DNA from: Oscillospiraceae bacterium
GTDB taxonomy: Bacteria > Bacillota > Clostridia > Oscillospirales > Ruminococcaceae
NCBI GenBank assembly: GCA_015067025.1
Contig: SVNC01000003.1
Location: 1 to 64,000 of the forward strand
Direction: 5' to 3'
DNA: 64,000 nt
Shown: positions 12,061-21,209 of the stretch, piece after piece
How the letters are laid out: each line of letters opens with the position of its first letter
Numbering within the stretch: the first letter of the stretch is position 1
Made by a program: the position numbers and the translations under genes
Notes under the pieces: model-generated
Database searches by the model: none
What the model was told of the DNA's origin: nothing
What the model saw: the letters and a program-made list of their open reading frames with translations, nothing else

Positions 12061-12390
12061 ATGTCAGTAAAGATAAAAGCAAGATTTGACAGTACCGATA
12101 AAGCCGAATACGTGGCATCGAAAATAAACGAGAAATATACCGACACTCCTTGTGACGTAACAGCAATGTATGATATCACAGGCTATTACGGATACTGCAC
12201 AGTCGTACCGAACGTTATTGCAAACACAAGCTATCTGTCAGGCGTATTTTGTCCCGTTTTCCCCGAAAATGCCACAAGTGAAGAAGTAAACAGAGCTTCT
12301 TCTGCCCTTTTGCAAATAAAATGCTCTCCCGACAATTCGGAAGAGCTTGGTAGATTTATTTTATCCTGCGGCGGAAAAATAGCAGACTGA
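12061..12390 (+). CDS. Hypothetical protein
   Basis: ORF from MSVKIKARFD with AAAGGAG RBS; no family recognised. Confidence 0.65.
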   Translation: MSVKIKARFDSTDKAEYVASKINEKYTDTPCDVTAMYDITGYYGYCTVVPNVIANTSYLSGVFCPVFPENATSEEVNRASSALLQIKCSPDNSEELGRFILSCGGKIAD

Positions 12391-13230
12391 CTATATACCA
12401 AGAATTTCGGCAGCATTTTGCCATAATTCTTCATCGCCGAAATCTCTTCCGCTTTGCTGTGACAGCTTTTCCACAAGGGCTATACATTGCTCGTTGTAAT
12501 GCACACCCGTCTCGACTATTGCGATGATAGTCCTTGACCAGACGTTTGCGAAATCAAAAAGCCCGCTTTCGTAAAAGTCTTTTATAGCAGCTTCTCTGTC
12601 ATATGGCAGTTCTACAAGACTTGGAAATATATCATCTGCAAGAAACTCCACCACCGCCATCTGAGCCTTTGTCCTGCCGCTTACCGCCACTCCTACAGAA
12701 CCGGGATTAAGCAGTATCTTTCCGTCTCTTTCATAAATAAACGGCTTGTGGCTATGACCTAAGACGTGAAGCTTTGTTGTCTGATTTTTTATAAACTCAT
12801 CGGCGGTATTATCATAGGGTAATATAATTTCTCTTGAGTTATCATATCCTCCGTGACTGATACCAAAAGGTGCGTAATCCCCGATAGTAATTTCACTATA
12901 AACAGGCAAGGACAGAAACCACTCTATATCCTCTTCTCTAAGGTTTTCGTAGGTGTATAAAAGAGAACCCTGTTGACTGCCCTTTACCCAGGGAACGCCG
13001 TTTCTATAGGCGTTTTCCATATATTCTTCACGGTTACCTTTTATGTAAATGCAGGAGTGATCTCTTGAAAACTCCTTTATCATTTCAAGGGTCTTCTGAG
13101 GATAAGGAAAATCGGAGATATAGTCACCAAGATAACAGATATGATCAACGTCGTTTTCTTCTATATATTGGTAGCAAGCGGATAAAGCATAATAGTTGCT
13201 GTGGATATCGGATAAAAATGCTATCTTCAT
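12391..13230 (-). CDS. Metallophosphoesterase
   Basis: FLSDIHSNYYAL, YLGDYISD, KGNREEY, GHSHKP. Confidence 0.9.
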   Translation of the reverse strand: MKIAFLSDIHSNYYALSACYQYIEENDVDHICYLGDYISDFPYPQKTLEMIKEFSRDHSCIYIKGNREEYMENAYRNGVPWVKGSQQGSLLYTYENLREEDIEWFLSLPVYSEITIGDYAPFGISHGGYDNSREIILPYDNTADEFIKNQTTKLHVLGHSHKPFIYERDGKILLNPGSVGVAVSGRTKAQMAVVEFLADDIFPSLVELPYDREAAIKDFYESGLFDFANVWSRTIIAIVETGVHYNEQCIALVEKLSQQSGRDFGDEELWQNAAEILGI

Positions 13231-13247
13231 TATTTCCTCCTGTTTTA

Positions 13248-13277
13248 AAAGCCCGAAAGTAAATACCTTCGGGCTTT
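13248..13277 (-). terminator. Intrinsic terminator of the DUF4230 gene pair
   Basis: AAAGCCCGAA ... TTCGGGCTTT. Confidence 0.7.
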
Positions 13278-13293
13278 ACTATATGTTGTTTTA

Positions 13294-13959
13294 TCAGCCT
13301 TCTGCAGCACTTTCAGAAGTTGCGGAGCTGTTTTCCTGACTGCTTGTATCGTCAATTTTTATATTTTCATCCGTTACGTATAACCAGTTGACGTAATATT
13401 TCTTTCCGACCAATTCGCCAAGATTGCTGACATAATCCTCAATAAGCTTCTGTGCTCTCTGCTGAGCATTTTTAAGAAGCGTCATATCGTTTGAAGCAAC
13501 GTTCTGCATTTCCTTCTGTGCTTCCTTAAAGGCGGCTGTCTGATCCTCTGCCGTTACCGCCGCAGACCCGTTTGCAACTATCACAGACTGATACGTAAGG
13601 GTGTTTTCGTCAACCTTACAGCCAAGTACTTTGGCAGGCGGCATTGTAATAGTTACCTTTTCATCTTCTACCATTACATTGACAAGAGAAGCATCTATAC
13701 CTATAGTTACAACACCTGCGTATTCTATCCAGAAATGCTTGTCCTTTGTAAACCACAGAAATGATTCTGCTTTTTCCTCATAGAATTTTGCAACGTTATG
13801 ATAATAGCATTCCATAGTAGCAAGCTCGCAGATAGATCTCATCTTGGTGATCTCAGGCTCAGGTATCTTTTCGGGTACAGAGCTTTCTGATTGGGAACTG
13901 CAGGACGCACATATAATGCACACCGCAAGGGATAAAAACAAAGCAAATACTTTTCTCAT
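13294..13959 (-). CDS. DUF4230-like lipoprotein
   Basis: Lipobox LAVCIICASC; internal similarity to the neighbouring protein (ELATMECYYHNVAKFYE vs ELSTFEAVYNGVAKVYN). Confidence 0.7.
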   Translation of the reverse strand: MRKVFALFLSLAVCIICASCSSQSESSVPEKIPEPEITKMRSICELATMECYYHNVAKFYEEKAESFLWFTKDKHFWIEYAGVVTIGIDASLVNVMVEDEKVTITMPPAKVLGCKVDENTLTYQSVIVANGSAAVTAEDQTAAFKEAQKEMQNVASNDMTLLKNAQQRAQKLIEDYVSNLGELVGKKYYVNWLYVTDENIKIDDTSSQENSSATSESAAEG

Positions 13960-14573
13960 TCCTCCACCTCCGGTAATATTATTTCAAGCGTATATTCTTC
14001 ATCAAGCTGGCTCACAAAGGGATTTATAAGTGCCTTTATAACATTCTCTGCATTCTGCTGAGCAAAGGAATAAATGTCCTTTTGCCTTCTGCTTTCTACA
14101 GTAGCATCCTCTATGCACGCTTTATACGCTTCTTCCGAAACAGATGCATTATTTGCCGCAGCGTTCTGGAATATGTAGTCAAGAGTAGTAATATCGACTG
14201 TCACGTCGGTAATAGTGACCTCAGGAAGTGTTGCTGTTATTTTTTTCGCTTCATTATCAACGCTGATACCAACCTGTTCAAAATCAATACCCGCCTTTAT
14301 CTTTGAGCAATAGCTGACGTAATAATCGATGTTGATGGGTTTTTGTTTGTTGTAGACCTTTGCGACACCGTTATACACAGCTTCAAAGGTTGAAAGCTCG
14401 CTGACGTTTATAACCTCTTCAAGCATAGCTTCGGTTATAATTTCCTTTTTGGGTTCTTCCGGCTTATTTCCGGATACTATCGCTAACACTACAGCTACCG
14501 TTACCAATATAACGATTATGATAAACGTAACTATCGTTTTACCGGAAATATAAAACTTGTTTTTTGCTTCCAC
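13956..14573 (-). CDS. DUF4230-like membrane protein
   Basis: N-terminal TM then SELSTFEAVYNGVAKVYNKQKPI; GTG start at 14573 preceded by GGAGG (ORF track gives 14615). Confidence 0.7.
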   Translation of the reverse strand: MEAKNKFYISGKTIVTFIIIVILVTVAVVLAIVSGNKPEEPKKEIITEAMLEEVINVSELSTFEAVYNGVAKVYNKQKPINIDYYVSYCSKIKAGIDFEQVGISVDNEAKKITATLPEVTITDVTVDITTLDYIFQNAAANNASVSEEAYKACIEDATVESRRQKDIYSFAQQNAENVIKALINPFVSQLDEEYTLEIILPEVEE

Positions 14574-14748
14574 AGGCTTTACCTCCAATAAATAATTGTC
14601 GACATTATCCGACAATTCAATTATAGCACACTATAAACCTAAAAATCAATAACAGAAGGATAATTTTTCAAATTTAAAAATCGTTTCTTTGCTTAAAGAA
14701 ATATATCAAAAAAATGTCGTTTTTCTTAAAATTATAACTTTTTCGCTA

Positions 14749-14777
14749 TTGATTTTTCTCCTCACTTGTGATAGAAT
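14749..14777 (+). promoter_or_regulatory. Promoter TTGATT-17-TAGAAT upstream of GGDEF gene
   Basis: Hexamers with 17-bp spacer, 5' UTR ~185 nt. Confidence 0.45.
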
Positions 14778-14970
14778 GATAGTATGTGTAAGTTATATAC
14801 TGAGGAGTATTCCGGACGGAACGGATTTTACACAACCTCAGAAATGATATATTCAAAAAAGTCGTATAAACATAAAGAAAGAAAAAGAAAAATCAAAAGT
14901 GACAACAGGTCGATTATCATAGTCAAACGGAAGGCCATGATATATCCCTCCTGCTAAGGAAGGCATCATT

Positions 14971-16713
14971 ATGAAAAAATCGCTGAAAACCAAATTTGTC
15001 GTAATGACGTTTATATGCGTGCTTCTTGCTGCCATAGCCATAGGCAGTATAAGTCTTATCAGCTCAAGTCTGATCGTTGACAAGAACTCCAGCACCATCA
15101 TCTCTCTTACCTCATCCAAAAACGCACAAAGCATAAATACTATTATGTCAAGTATTGAGCAGTCGGTTAAAATCCCTCACTCCTACGCCGAAAATATGTA
15201 TACGAGTGCAGAGGATTATCAGTATAATCACTATCTTCTTGAAGAATATATAGAAGCTATGAACGTACTGCTGAAAAACGCTGCAGAAAACACCCCGGGT
15301 GCTGTTGCGGCTTACATAAGATTTGCTCCCGAGCTTGACCTTCCCTACGATGGTAGCCTTCTTGTATATAATGAAAATGGAGACCCTAACCCGCCTGAGG
15401 AAAACTCTGATGAAACACCTTCCACCGAACCCGGGTTCTACCCTCACACTATGACAGATCTGACAGACCTTGAAGTGAAAAAGGAAACCATGTGGTATTT
15501 TTATCCCAGAATGACCAATTCAGCTCAGTGGATAGATCCATACACCGATCCCAATCGTTCCAATAATACATATATGATATCTTACGTTATGCCGATAATA
15601 ATAAGCGGAAACTTTGTCGGCGTCGTTGGTATGGATATTGATATGAAGCTTGTCACAAGCACTATCGACAGCATAAAGATCTATGATACGGGCATAGCCT
15701 TCCTTTGCAATGATAAGGGTGATATAATCTATCACAAAAACTATCCCAAGGGTGTATCAAACGAAAATTTCAAATCCTTCTTCGGTGTGGATAAGGAAAC
15801 CCTTGTAAATACCAATTCAGAAAATATTATTTCCGCTCCCACAACTGACGGAGGACACAGAATGTTATCCGTTCAGCGTCTTGCAAATGATATGATACTT
15901 GTTCATTCTATTCCCGCAAACGAAATAGTTGTTGACAGAAATAATCTTATTACCCAGATAGTTTTAGCGTTGTTTATAGTACTCGGTGTAGCATTCATCA
16001 TCACAATGGAAACAGTAACCATCCTCTTCAAACCTATAAAACATCTGACTGAAGTATCAAAACAGATCGCATCAGGTGACCTGGATGTCGAAATAGAATG
16101 TAGATCAAAGGATGAAATAGGTACACTTGCAGACAGCTTCAGAACTACCGTAGGAGAGCTTAAGCGATTTATCGGCAAGATAAATAAACAGGCGTTTACC
16201 GATGCTCCCACCGGTGCAGGTAATAAAGCGGCTTATGCCGATGCAATAAAACGTGTTGAAATCATCACAAAACACCCCGATTCAAGCTATGCGGTTATTG
16301 TTATGGATATCAACTATCTCAAGATGTACAATGACAGACACGGACACGAATTCGGTGATATGCTCATTTCCGATGCTTCTGAACTAATCCGCGGTGTTTT
16401 CGGAGATTACGAAATATTCCGAATTGGCGGTGATGAGTTTGTATGTATAATCATCAACCCTGAGGACGGCGTCTGCGAAAAGCTTAAATCACGTTTCAAA
16501 GAAGCTGTCAATAAATTCAACGAGGGCTCAACAAGATACGAGCTTGGTCTTCACGTGGCTATCGGCTATGCTCAGTACAAGGGCTACGATACCAACGATA
16601 CATATACGGACGTATTTGCCCGTGCAGATAAGGATATGTACTACGATAAGGTCGAAATAAAGAAAAACGTCAAAATGCCTGAAGGCTACGTTGACGACAG
16701 AACAGTTAACTAA
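14971..16713 (+). CDS. Membrane diguanylate cyclase: Cache-like sensor, HAMP, GGDEF
   Basis: Two TM segments, PIKHLTEVSKQIASGDLDVEIECRSKDEIGTLADSF (HAMP), FRIGGDEFVCII (intact GGDEF). Confidence 0.9.
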   Translation: MKKSLKTKFVVMTFICVLLAAIAIGSISLISSSLIVDKNSSTIISLTSSKNAQSINTIMSSIEQSVKIPHSYAENMYTSAEDYQYNHYLLEEYIEAMNVLLKNAAENTPGAVAAYIRFAPELDLPYDGSLLVYNENGDPNPPEENSDETPSTEPGFYPHTMTDLTDLEVKKETMWYFYPRMTNSAQWIDPYTDPNRSNNTYMISYVMPIIISGNFVGVVGMDIDMKLVTSTIDSIKIYDTGIAFLCNDKGDIIYHKNYPKGVSNENFKSFFGVDKETLVNTNSENIISAPTTDGGHRMLSVQRLANDMILVHSIPANEIVVDRNNLITQIVLALFIVLGVAFIITMETVTILFKPIKHLTEVSKQIASGDLDVEIECRSKDEIGTLADSFRTTVGELKRFIGKINKQAFTDAPTGAGNKAAYADAIKRVEIITKHPDSSYAVIVMDINYLKMYNDRHGHEFGDMLISDASELIRGVFGDYEIFRIGGDEFVCIIINPEDGVCEKLKSRFKEAVNKFNEGSTRYELGLHVAIGYAQYKGYDTNDTYTDVFARADKDMYYDKVEIKKNVKMPEGYVDDRTVN

Positions 16714-16715
16714 AA

Positions 16716-16747
16716 TATGCTGTGTGTGAATTTTCATACACAGCATA
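16716..16747 (+). terminator. Intrinsic terminator
   Basis: TATGCTGTGTGTGAA/TTTCATACACAGCATA followed by T-run. Confidence 0.8.
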
Positions 16748-16774
16748 ATTTTTTAAATTTTTTTATATAAACTA

Positions 16775-16803
16775 TTGATATTAATTTCAAAATAGTATAT
16801 AAT
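16775..16803 (+). promoter_or_regulatory. Promoter TTGATA-17-TATAAT for nifSU
   Basis: Consensus -10, 1-mismatch -35, 17-bp spacer. Confidence 0.7.
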
Positions 16804-16885
16804 AGAAAACGGACTAAATAGGTGCGATTTCAGTAGAGAAATATAAAAGCTGAAATCCTTCACATAAAGAAAGGACTTGTATAAA

Positions 16886-18082
16886 ATGCTCAAAACAAGG
16901 ATTTATCTTGACAATGCCGCTACCACAAAGGTAAGCGACAAGGTTCTGGACGCTATGCTCCCCTATTTAAAGGAGGGCTACGGCAACCCTTCATCAATCT
17001 ACACCCTTGGCAGAGAGGCGGCAATTGCTGTAAACAATGCCAGAAAGCAGGCTGCAACAGCTTTAGGGTGCGAGGAAAACGAAATATACTTCACAAGCTG
17101 TGGCAGTGAAAGTGACAACTGGGCAATAAAAGGCACTGCAAAAATGATGGCGGCAAAGGGTAAAAAGCACATCATCACATCTGTTTTTGAACATCACGCA
17201 GTATTACACCCTTTAAAGGCACTTGAAAAGGAAGGTTACGAAGTAACCTACCTCCCCGTTTACGAAAACGGTGTTGTAAAGGCTGAGGACGTAGCAAACG
17301 CTATCCGTCCTGATACCGCATTAGTTACTATTATGTACGCAAATAACGAGATAGGTACTATCCAGCCTATCGCTGAGATCGGTGCTATCTGTAAGGAAAA
17401 GGGAGTAATATTCCACACAGACGCAGTTCAGGCTATCGGTAACGTACACATCAATGTTAAGGAACAGAATATCGATATGCTGTCCCTCAGCGGTCATAAG
17501 ATACATGCTCAGAAGGGCTGCGGTATCCTTTATATCAATAAGAAATACCGCCTGCCAAATCTTATCGACGGCGGTGCACAGGAAAGAAACAGAAGAGCCG
17601 GTACAGAAAACGTTCCTGCAATCGTTGGTCTTGGTGTTGCTCTTACAGAAGCCTGCAACAACATTGACGCAAAGAACGCTAAATTAAAGCCATTACAGGA
17701 TAAGATCTATGACGCCGTTATGAAGATCGACAGAGTTCATTTAAACGGCGACAGAGAGAAAAGAATGGCAAGCAACTTAAACTTCTCCTTTGAAGGCGTT
17801 GAAGGTGAAAGCCTTCTGCTTCAGCTTGATCTTCAGGGTATTGCCGCATCCAGCGGTTCTGCCTGCACATCAGGCTCACTCGATCCCTCTCACGTGCTTT
17901 TGTCAATAGGACTCCCCCACGAAATCGCTCACGGCTCACTCCGCATTTCAATGTCCGAATACACAACTGAGGAAGAAGTTGACGCATTACTTCAGGTTCT
18001 TCCTGAAATTATTGCAAAGCTGAGAAGTATGTCACCCTTATGGGAGCATATAATCAAGGGCGAAACCTTTAAAATAAAGTAA
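16886..18082 (+). CDS. nifS: Cysteine desulfurase (NifS/IscS family)
   Basis: [29 protein letters not shown] (PLP lysine), [20 protein letters not shown] start at 16886 preferred to TTG 16877. Confidence 0.95.
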   Translation: MLKTRIYLDNAATTKVSDKVLDAMLPYLKEGYGNPSSIYTLGREAAIAVNNARKQAATALGCEENEIYFTSCGSESDNWAIKGTAKMMAAKGKKHIITSVFEHHAVLHPLKALEKEGYEVTYLPVYENGVVKAEDVANAIRPDTALVTIMYANNEIGTIQPIAEIGAICKEKGVIFHTDAVQAIGNVHINVKEQNIDMLSLSGHKIHAQKGCGILYINKKYRLPNLIDGGAQERNRRAGTENVPAIVGLGVALTEACNNIDAKNAKLKPLQDKIYDAVMKIDRVHLNGDREKRMASNLNFSFEGVEGESLLLQLDLQGIAASSGSACTSGSLDPSHVLLSIGLPHEIAHGSLRISMSEYTTEEEVDALLQVLPEIIAKLRSMSPLWEHIIKGETFKIK

Positions 18083-18109
18083 AACATACCGAAAGGAAGG
18101 ACATAAATA

Positions 18110-18541
18110 ATGTTATATTCAGAAAAAGTAATGGATCATTTCGCAAATCCCAGAAATATAGGAGAGCTTGAAAATGCCGACGGCGTTGGTGAAGTCGGTA
18201 ACGCAAAATGCGGAGATATCATGAAGATGTATCTCAAGATCGACGGCGGCATCATAACAGACGTAAAGTTCAAGACCTTTGGTTGCGGTGCGGCTATCGC
18301 TACAAGCTCAATTGCTACAGAGATGATCAAGGGCAAATCCGTAGAGGACGCTTTAAAGCTTACAAACAAGGCAGTTGTAGAGGCTCTCGACGGTCTGCCT
18401 CCTGCAAAAATTCACTGTTCTGTTTTAGCAGAACAGGCAATCAAGACTGCACTTGCAGACTATTACACTCGTCAGGGCATTGATCCTACACCTATCGTTG
18501 GTGTTATCGAAGAGCATTGCGAAACCTGCTGCGAGGAATAA
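18110..18541 (+). CDS. nifU: Fe-S cluster assembly scaffold NifU/IscU
   Basis: VMDHFANPRNIG, GNAKCGDIMKMYL, FGCGAAIATSS, KIHCSVLAE. Confidence 0.95.
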   Translation: MLYSEKVMDHFANPRNIGELENADGVGEVGNAKCGDIMKMYLKIDGGIITDVKFKTFGCGAAIATSSIATEMIKGKSVEDALKLTNKAVVEALDGLPPAKIHCSVLAEQAIKTALADYYTRQGIDPTPIVGVIEEHCETCCEE

Positions 18542-18551
18542 CAGAAATCAG

Positions 18552-18574
18552 AAAGCCCCTTATAAAGGGGCTTT
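18552..18574 (+). terminator. Intrinsic terminator of nifSU
   Basis: AAAGCCCCTTATAAAGGGGCTTTT. Confidence 0.85.
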
Positions 18575-18675
18575 TATTACAGAAATTTATCCCACCATCT
18601 TAATCGGAGTGGTCATAAAGAAGTAAATCCAGAGAAGCATTGATTTCTTCTCTGGATTTTATTATTCCCTAAAAA

Positions 18676-19458
18676 TCATAATCTGTCCAATGTTATTTTT
18701 ACAATAAATATTATCAGGTAGTGAAGCGGATAAAAGATATAGAAAAACCATTTAGCAAAATTAGGGTGTTTGCCTTTTTTACCATTATAAAATATAGTCA
18801 TGCAAAGATATGCCGCCATAAAAACTGCAAGCATAACGAACATATACAAAATTAACTTGAATGCAGGAACTGTACCCAATGAGAAAAGATTTATTGAAGT
18901 ATGAATAACTATCAGTAAGCTATACGCAATAAATCTTGCTTTCGGTCTGTCCCTTAAGATATGCAGTAATAATATGAATAATACACCAAAAATCATCCAG
19001 TCGGAATAAAGCAAAACAGTCGCAGCATCGCACAGGATAATTAGCAATATTCTCTGCCACAGCTTGAATTTACTTTCCCACGCAATAATGGAAAGCAATC
19101 CGAAAAACAGTGTAAATATCACATTGAACGTCCACCAACCGTATAACGGCTGAAATATAAGCCAGTGAAAAGGCTGTGAAATACAAGCAAACAATAGCAG
19201 TCTTAATGCATATTTCTTTCTGTCCCTTGTATATTTGTATCCGTCGGCTATAAAGAAAAACATAACAGGAGGACAAAAAAGTGATAAGCCCGAAATGAGA
19301 AGCAACGGTAGAGGAAGTTCATATAAAGCAAGTTCGTTCTCCGGATGATTCATAAGATTTATCCAGGCTATCATGTGACCTATAAACATTGGAATATATG
19401 CAAGATATTTCATCATGTCACGATTCAATACCTTGACATTGCTGGTAATAATCTTCAT
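18676..19458 (-). CDS. TraX-family membrane protein
   Basis: Polytopic; KYLAYIPMFIGHMIAW, FFFIADGYKYTRDRKKYALRLLLFACISQPFHW. Confidence 0.75.
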   Translation of the reverse strand: MKIITSNVKVLNRDMMKYLAYIPMFIGHMIAWINLMNHPENELALYELPLPLLLISGLSLFCPPVMFFFIADGYKYTRDRKKYALRLLLFACISQPFHWLIFQPLYGWWTFNVIFTLFFGLLSIIAWESKFKLWQRILLIILCDAATVLLYSDWMIFGVLFILLLHILRDRPKARFIAYSLLIVIHTSINLFSLGTVPAFKLILYMFVMLAVFMAAYLCMTIFYNGKKGKHPNFAKWFFYIFYPLHYLIIFIVKITLDRL

Positions 19459-19631
19459 AACAAAACGCCTTCCGACAAATTCAAAGATGCTGATAAAATA
19501 ATTATAACAAGAATATCAGAAATAGTCAATAACATAAGTAACGCAAAGCCACTTTTGACATTTCATCAAAAGTAGCTTTGTAATACTTCTATATAACTAT
19601 CCATCTTATGATGGTGGGATTTGCTTTTTTA

Positions 19632-21041
19632 TCAGTGTGTAAGAAGCAAAAGCACTATAAACATAAGTGCAAGTACATAGGTGCTGATTTTTACCTTTTT
19701 GCTGTTACCTGTGAAAAGCTCGATAACTACGTGGGAAATCATACCGAAGGCAATACCGTAGGAAATGTTGCCCGTAAAAGGCATAACTGCAACCGTCAGA
19801 AATGCGGGAACTGCAATTTCAAGCTTGTCCCAGTCAACGTCCTTTATAGAGCTCATCATAAGAACACCTACGTAAAGGAGTGCGGCAGCAGTTGCACATC
19901 CCGGTATAAGCTGTGCTATAGGGCTTAGAAACATTGCTATAAAGAAGAATATAGCGGTAAATACTGATGTAAGTCCCGTTCTGCCACCCTCGGCTACACC
20001 CGCCGTAGATTCTGCAAAGGTTGTAACCGTTGACGTACCGCAAACAGCACCTACACAGGTTGCAACAGCGTCAGAAATCATAGCCTGATTTACTCTCGGA
20101 ATATCGTCGTCCTTTGTAAGCAGGTTGCCCTTTCGACAAGCAGCATAAAGATTGCCGAGTGTATCAAACATATCAACCATACAAAATGCAAGAGAGGTTG
20201 TAAGAATAACAATAACAAAGTTTGTTATTCCATTTGCTTCTATAAAGTGTGAGAAATCAAAACCCTCTGTGAATACCTTGAACAAGGATTGCTCTGTAAA
20301 CTCACCGAATGCGGCAAAGGGGCTTGTAAGAGAAATACTGAGCTTTTCATAGAACCGGGGTATCGTAAGACCAAAGAGGTAATATACAGCCATACCGATG
20401 AGTATCCCCCATAAAACTGAACCCTTTATGTTCTTCTTTGACATAACTACAATAGCAAAGAAGGAAATGAGGCAGACCACAAGAGGCATAATATCACCCC
20501 ACGCCATATTAAGAATATTGAACGAACCTAATTCCATACCTGATGAGGTTACTGTAACAATGCCTGAATTCTTAAGTCCTAAAAGTGCGATGAAAAGACC
20601 GATACCGGCAGGGATACCTGCTCTTACCATTGCAGGAATAGAGTCGAATATCTTTTTGCGAAGTCCTGTAACCGTAAGCAGGACGAATACGATACCGTCA
20701 ATAAGTACAAGCACCATAGAGTTTGCATAACTGAAGCCAAAGCCTAAACATACCGTATATACACAAAAAGCATTAAGTCCCATACCACTTGCCTGTGCCA
20801 AAGGCAGATTGGCGAGTAATCCGATAAGCAAAGTACCTATGATTGCGGATATCGCTGTAGCGATATAAATTGCACCAAAGGATACACCAAGAGGATTAGA
20901 ACCATCGCTGAGTGGGTCTGAGAAAATATTTGGATTAACCATAAGAATATATACCATCGCAAAAAAAGTTGTGAGAGCTGCAGAAAACTCTGTTCTTATA
21001 TTTGTTTTGCGAGCAGTCATTTCAAAAAATTTGTCCATCAT
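19632..21041 (-). CDS. NCS2 family (xanthine/guanine/uracil-type) permease
   Basis: 469 aa polytopic; ASGMGLNAFCVYTV, FAESTAGVAEGGRTGLTSV. Confidence 0.93.
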   Translation of the reverse strand: MMDKFFEMTARKTNIRTEFSAALTTFFAMVYILMVNPNIFSDPLSDGSNPLGVSFGAIYIATAISAIIGTLLIGLLANLPLAQASGMGLNAFCVYTVCLGFGFSYANSMVLVLIDGIVFVLLTVTGLRKKIFDSIPAMVRAGIPAGIGLFIALLGLKNSGIVTVTSSGMELGSFNILNMAWGDIMPLVVCLISFFAIVVMSKKNIKGSVLWGILIGMAVYYLFGLTIPRFYEKLSISLTSPFAAFGEFTEQSLFKVFTEGFDFSHFIEANGITNFVIVILTTSLAFCMVDMFDTLGNLYAACRKGNLLTKDDDIPRVNQAMISDAVATCVGAVCGTSTVTTFAESTAGVAEGGRTGLTSVFTAIFFFIAMFLSPIAQLIPGCATAAALLYVGVLMMSSIKDVDWDKLEIAVPAFLTVAVMPFTGNISYGIAFGMISHVVIELFTGNSKKVKISTYVLALMFIVLLLLTH

Positions 21042-21112
21042 AATAACTCCCCTTTTTTATAATCTTTTAAATTAATTATAACATATTATTTATAAAATGC
21101 AACAAAAAATCA

Positions 21113-21135
21113 CCCCTCCGATCAAGTCGGAGGGG
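21113..21135 (-). terminator. Intrinsic terminator of nifJ
   Basis: CCCCTCCGA-CTTGA-TCGGAGGGG (minus strand) followed by TGATTTTTTG. Confidence 0.85.
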
Positions 21136-21209
21136 CTTTAAACCTATTATGAATTATTCAATTCGGCTTTATTTATATGCCGTTTAAACGTAGCATCAAT
21201 TATTAAAAA

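Noticed and set aside
14778-14970. c-di-GMP (GEMM) riboswitch in the GGDEF gene leader
   Set aside because: Leader is long (~190 nt) but I could not find the conserved GEMM core; left as unexplained leader.
19546-19580. AAAGCCACTTTTGA...TCAAAAGTAGCTTT as terminator of the NCS2 permease gene
   Set aside because: A good stem, but no U-tract on the minus strand, so not called as a terminator.
18588-19622. Inverted ATCCCACCATC/GATGGTGGGAT flanking the TraX gene as insertion-element ends
   Set aside because: Only 11 bp and not at symmetric boundaries; TraX-like gene is not a transposase. Could be coincidence.
21042-21170. Purine riboswitch upstream of the NCS2 permease
   Set aside because: No conserved three-way-junction core seen; the only hairpin is the nifJ terminator.
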